Assembly (NCBI RefSeq): GCF_014763045.1
Contig: NZ_JACTAG010000001.1
Span: 1-64,000, forward strand
Length of the DNA stretch: 64,000 nucleotides
Reading direction: 5' to 3'
Origin: Sulfitobacter aestuariivivens
GTDB lineage: Bacteria > Pseudomonadota > Alphaproteobacteria > Rhodobacterales > Rhodobacteraceae
Positions 42,711 through 51,379 of this stretch are shown here, piece by piece. Position 1 is the stretch's first letter. Each line of letters begins with the position of its first letter. A model generated the notes under the pieces. The model did not search any database. It saw only the letters and a program-made list of their open reading frames with translations, and was not told the DNA's origin. Both the position numbers and the translations under genes were made by a program.

Positions 42711-43190
42711 ATGCTATTGAAACGACCTTTCGCTGCGGCTGCCGTCGCACTTTTGTCCCTGTCCGCGCCTTTGCTGGCTGACGGGATCATGATCAAGGAC
42801 GCCTATGTGCGGTCCTCGACACCGTCATCGCCCACGGGCGCGGCATTTATGGTGCTGATGAACAATGGGGATGTGGCGGATCGCCTGATCAGCGCCACTT
42901 CGGATGTGGCAAAACGGGTGGAGCTGCATACCCACATGTCAGACGACAATGGCGTGATGACAATGATGGAGATCGAAGACGGAATTCTGCTGGAAGCCGG
43001 TGGCACGCACACGCTCAGGCGCGGTGGCGATCATGTGATGTTCATGGGGCTTGCCGCGCCCTTGGTGCAGGGTGAGGAAATCACGGTGACACTGACGTTC
43101 GAGACTGCGGGCGAGATTGAAGTCACGATCCCGGTTGACCACGCACGCAAGCCCGATCACGGCGCGATGAACCACGGGGATGACAGCTAA
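42711..43190 (+). CDS. Periplasmic copper chaperone PCu(A)C
   Basis: A 159-residue secreted copper chaperone that delivers Cu(I) toward the CuA site of cytochrome c oxidase. A signal peptide (MLLKRPFAAAAVALLSLSAPLLA) precedes the PCu(A)C fold. The copper ligand pattern H-M-x-M-type is visible in VELHTHMSDDNGVMTMME and GGDHVMFMGL. The His/Met tail (HARKPDHGAMNHGDDS) may also bind metal. The start at 42711 has AAAGGA upstream. Probably co-transcribed with the small secreted protein before it. Confidence 0.88.
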   Translation: MLLKRPFAAAAVALLSLSAPLLADGIMIKDAYVRSSTPSSPTGAAFMVLMNNGDVADRLISATSDVAKRVELHTHMSDDNGVMTMMEIEDGILLEAGGTHTLRRGGDHVMFMGLAAPLVQGEEITVTLTFETAGEIEVTIPVDHARKPDHGAMNHGDDS

Positions 43191-43202
43191 ACGGGCAAGG
43201 CC

Positions 43203-43658
43203 CTATAGAACGCCGATTTCGGCAAGCGCCCTGTTCAGTTCTGTGGGCAGGGCGGTTTCGCCCGTCCGGTCGGCGCGCAGATCGGGTGGGGCGTCGGTCG
43301 CTTCAAGATAGCGCCAGCCCTGAAAGGGGCGGCGCAGGGCCGGGGAGACGCGGATGATGTCGGGGGCCAGCACGATGGCGCAGCGGCGGATGCCATCCGC
43401 GCCGATGACCTCGTCCAGGCGCAGGACATTCTGGCGGCACAGGACCTCGCCCTTGATGACCCAATAGATGGACCCGCCGTTGAGGATTTCCGCCGCGCGT
43501 TTCGGCCACATGCGGGTGACATGACGGGGCAGGCCGTCTTTGGTTTGGGCGCGTTTGTTGGCGTGCCAGGCTTGCAGGCCTTCGACGCTTTCGGTGCCGA
43601 CGCTCAGCTTGATCAGGTTGACGGCTTTGCCCACAGGCTTACCCACTTTCTTGTCCAC
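43203..43658 (-). CDS. DUF1489 family protein
   Basis: A protein of about 151 residues, soluble, conserved in alphaproteobacteria and of unknown function. VNLIKLSVGTESVEGLQAWHANKRAQ near the N-terminus, 'HVTRMWPKRAAEILNGGSIYWVIKGEVLCRQNVLRLDEV' in the middle and 'PFQGWRYLEATDAPPDL' at the end are the DUF1489 core. No ATG stands in front of the conserved part. The best start is a GTG at 43658 with AGGGG seven bases upstream; two further in-frame GTGs follow. Divergent from nrdJ with a 100-nt gap. Confidence 0.82.
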   Translation of the reverse strand: MDKKVGKPVGKAVNLIKLSVGTESVEGLQAWHANKRAQTKDGLPRHVTRMWPKRAAEILNGGSIYWVIKGEVLCRQNVLRLDEVIGADGIRRCAIVLAPDIIRVSPALRRPFQGWRYLEATDAPPDLRADRTGETALPTELNRALAEIGVL

Positions 43659-43758
43659 AGACTCACCCCTGAGCCACGATATAGGGTAGTGGATTGCCGC
43701 GATAATGCAAACTGTGGTAGGTTGTCGCTTCCCCCGTTGCAAACCGAAAGAATCGATC

Positions 43759-46326
43759 ATGTCTGCCTTTGCTGCCCCCATTGCCGAACAGATCTGGGAC
43801 ATGAAGTATCGGTTCAAAGATGCGGGTGGCACCCCAAAGGATGCCACAGTCGAAGACACTTGGCGGCGCATTGCGCGGGATCTGGCACAGGTGGAGCAGG
43901 ATCCGAAAGCTTGGGAAGAGCAGTTTTATGAGGCGCTGGAGGGGTTCAAGTATCTGCCAGCAGGCCGCATCACGGCCGGGGCAGGCACAGCGCGGCGGGT
44001 GACGTTGTTCAACTGTTTTGTCATGGGCACGATCCCCGACGACATGGGCGGCATTTTCGACATGCTGAAAGAGGCAGCACTCACCATGCAGCAGGGCGGT
44101 GGCATCGGGTATGATTTCTCGACCATCCGGCCCAAGGGCGCGGATGTGAAGGGCGTGAGTGCGGATGCCTCTGGCCCGCTGTCGTTCATGGACGTCTGGG
44201 ATGCGATGTGCCGCACGATCATGTCGGCGGGGTCGCGCCGGGGTGCGATGATGGCGACGATGCGGTGCGATCATCCGGACATCGAGGATTTCATCGGTGC
44301 AAAGTCAGACCCCGCGCGTCTGCGGATGTTCAACATGTCCGTATTGGTCTCGGATGCGTTCATGGAGGCGGTCAAGGCCGATGCGGCCTGGGAGCTGATT
44401 TTTGACGACAAGGTCTACCGCACGGTTCAGGCACGCGATCTGTGGAACCGGATCATGCAGGCGACCTTCGATTTTGCTGAACCGGGGGTGATCTTTATCG
44501 ACCGGATCAATCAGGCGAATAATCTGAATTATTGCGAGACGATTTCGGCGACGAACCCGTGCGGCGAACAGCCGCTGCCGCCCTATGGGGCCTGTTTGCT
44601 GGGGTCGGTCAATCTGGCCCGGTTGGTGTCCGAACCCTTCAGTGACGCGGCCGGGTTGGATGAAGACGCGCTGGTCCGGCTGGTCACGACCGCGGTGCGG
44701 ATGATGGACAATGTGGTGGATGTGTCGAAGTTCCCGCTGGAGGCGCAGGCGCAGGAGGCGCAGGCCAAGCGGCGGATCGGGCTGGGAGTGACCGGGTTGG
44801 CGGATGCGCTGCTGATGACCGGTCTGCGTTATGGCAGCGACGCGGCCGCCGCACAGACCGAAGCTTGGATGAAGAAGATCGCCCGTGCGGCCTATCTGGC
44901 GAGTGTTGATTTGGCGAAGGAGAAGGGGGCGTTCCCCCTGTTCGATGCCGAAAAGTTTCTGGCTTCGGGCACCATGCAGCAGATGGATGAGGATGTGCGC
45001 GACGCGATCGCGGCGCACGGTATTCGCAATGCCTTGCTGACCTCCATCGCGCCCACCGGGACGATCAGCCTTTATGCTGGCAATGTCTCAAGCGGGATCG
45101 AGCCGGTCTTTGCCTATGCCTATACCCGCAAGGTGCTGCAAAAGGATGGATCCCGCACCGAAGAAGAAGTTGTGGATTACGCCGTGCAGATGTGGCGCGA
45201 TCTGAAGGGGGATGCCGCACTGCCGGATTACTTCGTCAACGCCCAGACGCTGGCCCCGCTGGATCACGTCAAGATGCAGGCCGCAGCGCAAAAGTGGATC
45301 GACAGCTCTATCTCCAAGACGATCAATTGCCCTGAAGATATCTCTTTCGAGGATTTCAAGGACGTCTACATGGCGGCATGGGATCAGGGGTGCAAGGGCT
45401 GCACGACGTATCGGCCCAATGATGTGACGGGGTCGGTTTTGAGTGTGGCGGAGGACAAACCGGTGCTGGCAAGCAGTGCTGAGCGATTGCAGAGCGCGTT
45501 CGGGCAGTCTGGGTTCGGCAGTCAAAAGGAGCTTGCCGACGCAAGTGGTGTCGATCCCACTTCACTTGGGAAGTACCTCAAGGGGGGAGAGCCTTCCAAA
45601 GAGAACGCAAAGAAATTGGCCAAAACCCTGGGGGTGAGTGCTGGATGGTTGCTTTTTGGTGATACATCCGAAACCGTCTCGCCCGGCCCAGAGGCCGGGC
45701 AGCCCCCGACCGCCCCCATGGGCGGGGGCTTTGCCCCCACCCGCGGTCGGGGGCTGCCCTCGGAGCAGGAGGTGGTGGAAGATGCGAACGCGGGCGACGT
45801 CATCTACATGTCCGAACCTTTGGATCGTCCCAACGAGCTGGAAGGCAATACCTACAAGGTCAAGTGGCCGGACAGCGAGCACGCGCTTTATATCACCATC
45901 AATGACATTGTGCTGAACGGGCATCGTCGGCCCTTCGAGGTGTTCATCAATTCAAAGAACATGGAGCATTTCGCCTGGACCGTCGCGTTGACCCGGATGA
46001 TTTCTGCGGTGTTCCGGCGTGGCGGGGATGTGTCGTTTGTGGTCGAGGAACTGAAGGCCGTGTTCGATCCGCGTGGTGGCGCGTGGATGAAGGGCAAATA
46101 CATTCCGTCGATCCTTGCGGCGATCGGCGGGGTGATCGAACAGCACATGATCGTTACCGGTTTCATCGCCGGCGAGGGGCTGGGTCTGAAAACCGATCCG
46201 CAGGCGCAGGTGGTTGGCCTTGAGGCGCCGCGCGGCAAGGCCTGTCCGTCATGTGGTCAGTATGATTTGCGCATGGTCGAGGGCTGCATGACCTGCGGAG
46301 CCTGCGGCCATTCCAAGTGCGGATGA
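43759..46326 (+). CDS. nrdJ: Adenosylcobalamin-dependent ribonucleotide reductase with inserted HTH domain
   Basis: An 855-residue class II ribonucleotide reductase that makes deoxyribonucleotides with vitamin B12 and no need for oxygen. Active-site parts: LFNCFVMG (first redox Cys), NPCGEQPLPPYGACLLGSVNL with Cys268 and Glu270, 'GVTGLADALLMTG', 'TGTISLYAGNVSSGIEPVF', and a C-terminal Cys-rich tail (CPSCGQYDLRMVEGCMTCGACGHSKCG) for re-reduction. Unusually, residues 575-634 form an XRE-type helix-turn-helix (SQKELADASGVDPTSLGKYLKGG...ENAKKLAKTLGVSAGWLLFG). A Pro/Gly stretch encoded by a nested palindrome follows (635-674). Both sit between the reductase core and the tail domain. Confidence 0.93.
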   Translation: MSAFAAPIAEQIWDMKYRFKDAGGTPKDATVEDTWRRIARDLAQVEQDPKAWEEQFYEALEGFKYLPAGRITAGAGTARRVTLFNCFVMGTIPDDMGGIFDMLKEAALTMQQGGGIGYDFSTIRPKGADVKGVSADASGPLSFMDVWDAMCRTIMSAGSRRGAMMATMRCDHPDIEDFIGAKSDPARLRMFNMSVLVSDAFMEAVKADAAWELIFDDKVYRTVQARDLWNRIMQATFDFAEPGVIFIDRINQANNLNYCETISATNPCGEQPLPPYGACLLGSVNLARLVSEPFSDAAGLDEDALVRLVTTAVRMMDNVVDVSKFPLEAQAQEAQAKRRIGLGVTGLADALLMTGLRYGSDAAAAQTEAWMKKIARAAYLASVDLAKEKGAFPLFDAEKFLASGTMQQMDEDVRDAIAAHGIRNALLTSIAPTGTISLYAGNVSSGIEPVFAYAYTRKVLQKDGSRTEEEVVDYAVQMWRDLKGDAALPDYFVNAQTLAPLDHVKMQAAAQKWIDSSISKTINCPEDISFEDFKDVYMAAWDQGCKGCTTYRPNDVTGSVLSVAEDKPVLASSAERLQSAFGQSGFGSQKELADASGVDPTSLGKYLKGGEPSKENAKKLAKTLGVSAGWLLFGDTSETVSPGPEAGQPPTAPMGGGFAPTRGRGLPSEQEVVEDANAGDVIYMSEPLDRPNELEGNTYKVKWPDSEHALYITINDIVLNGHRRPFEVFINSKNMEHFAWTVALTRMISAVFRRGGDVSFVVEELKAVFDPRGGAWMKGKYIPSILAAIGGVIEQHMIVTGFIAGEGLGLKTDPQAQVVGLEAPRGKACPSCGQYDLRMVEGCMTCGACGHSKCG
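45681..45756. repeat. Nested GC palindrome inside nrdJ
   Basis: GCCCGGCC/GGCCGGGC (45681-45688, 45693-45700) is followed by a longer pair CAGCCCCCGACCG/CGGTCGGGGGCTG (45700-45712, 45744-45756) that encloses GGGGGC/GCCCCC. It stays in frame and encodes a Pro/Gly/Arg linker. It resembles the GC palindrome at 24199-24233. Confidence 0.85.
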
Positions 46327-46349
46327 TCTGACGCGCAGCGCAGGGGCGG

Positions 46350-47138
46350 CTAGAGATCCTTGTGTATCTCGGGAACAAAGGTCTGATCTGCCATTGGCGG
46401 ACGGACATAGCCGCGTTGTGCGGGCCTTTCTTCCAGCACCACAGGCTCGTGCTGAACTTCTTCGTAGGGGATCAGGGACAGCAGGTGGCTGATGCAGTTG
46501 AGGCGCGCGTGTTTCTTGATGTCGGATTCCACCACGTACCACGGGGCCTGCTTGATATCCGTGTGCGCGAACATGTCGTCCTTGGCCTTGGAATAATCGA
46601 CCCAGCGCTTGCGGCTTTCCAGATCCATTGGGCTGAGCTTCCACTGTTTTGTGGGATCGGTCAGGCGCTTTTGAAAGCGGCGTTCCTGTTCTTCGTCACT
46701 GACGGAGAACCAGTATTTGATCAGCTGAATGCCGGATCTGACCAGCATGCGCTCGAATTCGGGACAGCTGCGCATGAATTCCTTGTATTCTTCGTCGGTG
46801 CAGAAGCCCATGACGCGTTCAACGCCGGCCCGGTTGTACCATGAGCGGTCGAAGATGATGATCTCTCCGGCTGCGGGAAGGTGGGCGACATAGCGTTGGA
46901 AGTACCACTGGGTTTTCTCGCGCTCTGTCGGGGCGGGCAGGGCCACGACCTGGCAAATCCGCGGGTTCATCGCCTCAGTGATGCGCTTGATCGTGCCACC
47001 CTTACCTGCGGCATCTCTGCCCTCAAAGATGATGGCGACCTTGTGGCCGGACACCTTGACCCACTCTTGCAGTTTCACAAGTTCGATCTGCATCTGCGCG
47101 AGTTCCGCCTCATAGGCGGCGTTTGAGATTTTGGACAT
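46350..47138 (-). CDS. ppk2: Polyphosphate kinase 2
   Basis: A 262-residue class I PPK2 that moves phosphate between polyphosphate and nucleoside diphosphates. Walker A is FEGRDAAGKGGTIKRITEAMNPR (about residues 38-60), Walker B is IIIFDRSWYNRAGVERVMGF, and the lid 'WKLSPMDLESRKRWVDYSKAKDDMF' follows. The single-domain length fits class I or III enzymes. Alone, convergent with nrdJ. It may help balance nucleotide pools in a marine oligotroph (inference). Confidence 0.92.
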   Translation of the reverse strand: MSKISNAAYEAELAQMQIELVKLQEWVKVSGHKVAIIFEGRDAAGKGGTIKRITEAMNPRICQVVALPAPTEREKTQWYFQRYVAHLPAAGEIIIFDRSWYNRAGVERVMGFCTDEEYKEFMRSCPEFERMLVRSGIQLIKYWFSVSDEEQERRFQKRLTDPTKQWKLSPMDLESRKRWVDYSKAKDDMFAHTDIKQAPWYVVESDIKKHARLNCISHLLSLIPYEEVQHEPVVLEERPAQRGYVRPPMADQTFVPEIHKDL

Positions 47139-47432
47139 GGTCGTTCCCTATCGTCTGGCCCCGGTGTTGAAACCGGATGATGCACTATTGCGGCGTTAAA
47201 CGCGAATTTTCTGCTGTGCGGCTGGAATTTGCGGTGGCGTGCGCAGAGCCGGGATCGGGCTAGCGCAGTGCTTTTCAGGGGCCCGCAGTCAGCCCCACCC
47301 AACAGAGCGCCGTAATTCGGCGAACCAATTAACACATTCTTGACAAGATACGCGCACATTTGAGGCAAATATTCAGATTACTTCACGTCGACGCCACACT
47401 TCGAATCTGCTGCACAAGGACGTCCCGCGACA
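47139..47432. other. Gap between ppk2 and serralysin gene
   Basis: 294 nt separating divergent genes. A perfect TTGACA occurs at 47340-47345 and an AT-rich run AAATATT begins about 20 bp later, so a promoter for the serralysin gene may lie here, but the spacing is longer than usual. No other feature seen. Confidence 0.35.
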
Positions 47433-50400
47433 ATGCGCAAGTTATTCCCCTCGCCCGCCAACAGAAATCCCTTTGCCTTTCCCGAAAACCTTCCCGCTGC
47501 CTCTGACGAGGCCCTCCCGGACATCGTGGCAGAGGCGATGCCGGTGGTTGAAAGCATGGACATTGGGAGCTTGGCGAAGGAAGGCGAAGCGCCCGATGAG
47601 GCGCCTGCGCCTGTCGACATGGCGGCAACGGTTCTTGACGACCCCGATCACGGGCATGAACACGACCATGAGCATGAACATGAAGAAGAGGATCATGCAC
47701 ATGTCTCCGGCCCGGGATCAGACAAGGCAGCGCACCGGGCGGCTGATTTCCATACCGCGGCTGAGGCGATCGAGGCGCATATGCCCGACCACGCGGCAGG
47801 TGCGGCGCACGGGCATGGCGTGACGGCCCTTTCGCATCACGAAGATGATTTGCATCCCGGACACATCCACGTGCGGGACGAGGGCAACGAAGGGTATGTA
47901 CCTGGGGCTGATCCTGCGACCGAAGATGGCGGCGGGACGACAAGTGACGGATCCGCGGCCATTCTGGGCGATATGGCGGATTATCTGTCCAGTGGGTACT
48001 GGACGCGCAACGGCAGCACGATTGAAACGCGCTTTCACAACGTCGGCACCACGGGCAATGACCCCAATGATGGGGTGCTCTATTTCAACGTGTCAGGCTA
48101 TGTGGATGATCTGGACGGGCTGACCTCAGCACGCGCCTTCCTTGTCCGGGAGGCTTTCAATCTCTTTGGGGCGACCCTTGGCATTGAGTTTCGCGAGACC
48201 ACGTCGACGGACACAAGCGTCGTAGATTTCTTTTTCTCCGATGACGAAAGCGGGGCCTATGCCGGGTCAAGCTATTGGAGCAACGGGGAGATCAACTATT
48301 CCTATCTGAACATCGCGGCGGGATGGTCAGGTGGCACGTCGACCTATGACGACTATACGTTCCAGACGATCCTGCACGAGATCGGGCATGCGCTGGGCCT
48401 GGGCCATCAGGGCCCCTACAACGGGTCGGCGTCTTACGGGACAGACAACACGTTTGAGAACGACAGCTGGCAGGCGTCGATGATGTCCTATTTCAGCCAG
48501 ACCGAGAACACGTCGATCAACGCATCCTATGAATTCCTTCAGACGCCCATGGCGGTGGACTGGATGGCGCTGAACGATCTTTATGGCTCACAGGGGTACG
48601 GCACCTTCAACGCGTTTACCGAGAACACGGTCTGGGGGTTCAACACGACGATCACCTCTGAAGTGTCGGATGTCTGGGCGAACTTTGCCAGTTTCGGCAA
48701 CCGGACCGCGTCGACCATCGTGGATGGCGGTGGGATCGATACGCTTGATCTGTCGGGCTATGCCAACAACACACTGATCAATCTGGCCCCGACGGACCGT
48801 GCTGATACGACACCGTCGCTGTCCAACATCGGCGGACGCATCGGCAACCTTGCCATGGCCGAGGGAACGATCATTGAAAACGCTATTGGCGGTGCGGGGA
48901 ACGAGACGTTCATCGGCAATGCGGCGGACAACACGATGACCGGGAACGGCGGCAATGATACATTCGAGGACAGTGCCGGTGCGGATACCTATCTGGGGGG
49001 CGCGGGCGTTGATACGGTGTCATTCGGCCAGGCATTCGGGACCTATACGTTCAACGTTTCCGGGGTGTTCCTGCAGGTCATCAACGTCGTTATGGATATC
49101 GTTGAGAACACGGTCGAATGGCTGACATTCACCGATGCAACCTATTCCTGGGCAGAGATTGCCGGTGGGGTTTCACCCAACACCGCGCCCGTCGCAACGG
49201 CCGATGGTGCCAATGTTGACGAAGACGGCACCGTATCCGGCAATGTGTTGTCGAATGACAGCGATGCGGACGGTGGTGTGCTGAGCGTTGTTGCCGTGAA
49301 CGGGCAGGCGGGCAACGTAGGTCAGCAAATCACGCTGGCATCCGGGGCGCTTGTGACGCTGAATGCGAACGGCACGTACAGCTATGTTACGAATGGCGCG
49401 TTTGATGCGCTGAACGACGGTGAGACGGCGCAGGACAGCTTTACCTATCAGATCAGCGATGGGCAGGGCGGGAGCGATCAGGCGACCGTGACCATTACCG
49501 TTGACGGGGCCACGGGCAATGTCGCCCCGGTGGCGGTGAACGACACCGCCGGTGTGGCCGAAGACGCGACGGTCTCTGGCAATGTGCTGAGCAATGACAG
49601 CGATGCAGACGGTGGTGTGCTGAGCGTTGTTGCCGTGAACGGGCAAGCGGGCAACGTTGGTCAGCAGATCACGCTGGCATCCGGGGCGCTGGTGACGCTG
49701 AATGCGAACGGCACGTACAGCTATGATACGAACGGCGCGTTTGATGCGCTGAACGACGGCGAGACGGCGCAGGACAGCTTTACCTATCAGATCAGCGACG
49801 GGCAGGGCGGGAGCGATCAGGCCACCGTGACCATCACCGTTGACGGCGCCACAGGCAATGTCGCACCGGTGGCGGTCAATGACACCGCGACCGTGGCCGA
49901 AGACGGCACGATTGCCGGGAATGTCCTGTCGAATGATACTGACGGCAATGGCGATGGGTTGAGTGTTGTGTCCGTGAACGGTCAGGCAGCATTTGTGGGT
50001 CAGCAGATCACGTTGGCATCCGGGGCGCTTGTGACGCTGAACGCGGACGGCAGCTATGACTATGACCCCAACGGCGCGTTCGAGACGCTTAACACTGGCG
50101 AGACCGCGTTGGACGGCTTTACCTATGGCGTTTCAGACGGAAATGGCGGGACAGATACTGCCAGTGTTGCCATCACTGTCGAGGGGGTCTCTCCGCCTAT
50201 GGTTGCGACACCTGTTCTGGTCGATTTCGAAACCGCACCGCTGGGCGATTTCGCCGGGTTGGACGGCGTCGATGCGACGGGCCTTGTGGTCGCCGCTGGT
50301 ACGGCCATAACCGGTGCACGATATGCCCAATCGGACGGGTTCACTCTGGTTGCCACCGATGAAGACTTTGATCTGAACAGCCTCACGCTGCAGTCAATCG

Positions 50401-51350
50401 ATGGTCGGGTGCGGATCAGTATCGAGGCCTGGGATGATGGCATCCTTGTGGCCACTCAGAACGTGAATGTGAGGCCGGGACGGACTGTCGAAGTGTCCTT
50501 TGGCCCCAGCTTTGACAGCATTGACGAAGTGCGGGTGTCTGCCAACGGGACGTTCAATATCGATGATATTGGTTTGACAATTCTGTCACCGGTCGGACCA
50601 GGTGATGTCGTGAATCCGATCGCGGTCAACGACAGTTTTGAGACCAGCGAAGCGGACGTCGTCAGTGGCAATGTTCTGGCAAATGATGACGATCCCGACG
50701 GCGGCACGCTGTCTCTGGTTTCGGTTGAAGGGGATGATTCCGGCACGGTTACGTTGGTTTCGGGCGCGCAGGTCAGCTTTGCCAGCGATGGCACCATAAG
50801 CTATGACCCCAACGGCGCGTTTGACGCACTTTACGATGGCCAGACCGCGCAGGACAGCTTTTCCTATGCGATATCGGACGGACAGGGGGGCACCGCACAG
50901 GCCATTGCTACGATCAATATCGCAGGCGCCGGCGATCCGCCGGTTCCGCCCACAGCGATCAGCCTTGGGTTTGAGGGAACGGTGATTGGCGGGATGATTG
51001 AGGAAGACGGATTCATCTTCAACGACGTCACGACGAGCACAGCCAGTCCCGGCGTGGCCTCAGGTGCGCAGGCCGTGCAGAGCATCGGCAACAGCATCAC
51101 GTTTGCGCAGGCCGATGGCGAAAATTTCGATCTGGAACAAGCGGTTCTGACGGCTGTTTCGGGGCGCAACATCCGTGTTCAGGTCGAGGCTTATGATGAC
51201 GGCATCCTTGTCGCGATGGACAGTATCCGTATTCGTGACAACCGTGACACGACGATCAATTTCAACGATGCCGAGTTTGGTAACGTCGATCAGATCGTTT
51301 TCACGGCGGAGGGGGGGCTGATCCTGGATGATGTGCTGGTCTTTGCCTGA
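47433..51350 (+). CDS. Secreted serralysin-type metalloprotease with cadherin-like repeats and His-rich N-terminus
   Basis: A 1305-residue protein. Residues 73-90 are a run of His/Glu/Asp. The M10 protease domain (about 165-400) has the zinc motif HEIGHALGLGH (His315, Glu316, His319, His325) and a Met-turn SMMSYFSQ. A few RTX nonapeptides follow (GGAGNETFIGNAADN, GGAGVDT; about 485-530). Then come three VCBS/cadherin-like repeats of 113 residues and a diverged fourth, alternating with two similar beta-sandwich modules (LDFET...VDDI-type) near 925-1045 and 1170-1305. No Sec signal; secretion by a type I system is expected, but no such genes are in the window. Confidence 0.88.
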   Translation: MRKLFPSPANRNPFAFPENLPAASDEALPDIVAEAMPVVESMDIGSLAKEGEAPDEAPAPVDMAATVLDDPDHGHEHDHEHEHEEEDHAHVSGPGSDKAAHRAADFHTAAEAIEAHMPDHAAGAAHGHGVTALSHHEDDLHPGHIHVRDEGNEGYVPGADPATEDGGGTTSDGSAAILGDMADYLSSGYWTRNGSTIETRFHNVGTTGNDPNDGVLYFNVSGYVDDLDGLTSARAFLVREAFNLFGATLGIEFRETTSTDTSVVDFFFSDDESGAYAGSSYWSNGEINYSYLNIAAGWSGGTSTYDDYTFQTILHEIGHALGLGHQGPYNGSASYGTDNTFENDSWQASMMSYFSQTENTSINASYEFLQTPMAVDWMALNDLYGSQGYGTFNAFTENTVWGFNTTITSEVSDVWANFASFGNRTASTIVDGGGIDTLDLSGYANNTLINLAPTDRADTTPSLSNIGGRIGNLAMAEGTIIENAIGGAGNETFIGNAADNTMTGNGGNDTFEDSAGADTYLGGAGVDTVSFGQAFGTYTFNVSGVFLQVINVVMDIVENTVEWLTFTDATYSWAEIAGGVSPNTAPVATADGANVDEDGTVSGNVLSNDSDADGGVLSVVAVNGQAGNVGQQITLASGALVTLNANGTYSYVTNGAFDALNDGETAQDSFTYQISDGQGGSDQATVTITVDGATGNVAPVAVNDTAGVAEDATVSGNVLSNDSDADGGVLSVVAVNGQAGNVGQQITLASGALVTLNANGTYSYDTNGAFDALNDGETAQDSFTYQISDGQGGSDQATVTITVDGATGNVAPVAVNDTATVAEDGTIAGNVLSNDTDGNGDGLSVVSVNGQAAFVGQQITLASGALVTLNADGSYDYDPNGAFETLNTGETALDGFTYGVSDGNGGTDTASVAITVEGVSPPMVATPVLVDFETAPLGDFAGLDGVDATGLVVAAGTAITGARYAQSDGFTLVATDEDFDLNSLTLQSIDGRVRISIEAWDDGILVATQNVNVRPGRTVEVSFGPSFDSIDEVRVSANGTFNIDDIGLTILSPVGPGDVVNPIAVNDSFETSEADVVSGNVLANDDDPDGGTLSLVSVEGDDSGTVTLVSGAQVSFASDGTISYDPNGAFDALYDGQTAQDSFSYAISDGQGGTAQAIATINIAGAGDPPVPPTAISLGFEGTVIGGMIEEDGFIFNDVTTSTASPGVASGAQAVQSIGNSITFAQADGENFDLEQAVLTAVSGRNIRVQVEAYDDGILVAMDSIRIRDNRDTTINFNDAEFGNVDQIVFTAEGGLILDDVLVFA
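49179..50195 (+). repeat. Three direct repeats of 339 bp in the serralysin gene
   Basis: Units begin at 49179, 49518 and 49857, each exactly 339 bp (113 codons). Units 1 and 2 are nearly identical at the DNA level, for example GTGCTGAGCGTTGTTGCCGT in both; unit 3 is more diverged. Such identity suggests recent duplication and a place where copy number can change. Confidence 0.9.
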
Positions 51351-51379
51351 TTGCCACCGCGGATGCGCCGGTCGCGCGG

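Noticed and set aside
43659-43758. NrdR boxes between the DUF1489 gene and nrdJ
   Set aside because: A CACGATATAG stretch resembles half a box, but no pair with the proper spacing is visible.
47340-47362. TTGACA box as a firm promoter for the protease gene
   Set aside because: No good -10 box occurs at 16-18 bp; the nearest AT-rich hexamer is about 20 bp away.
49173-49646. Leftward frame within the protease repeats
   Set aside because: It arises from the repeated codon pattern on the other strand and has no start signal or family features.
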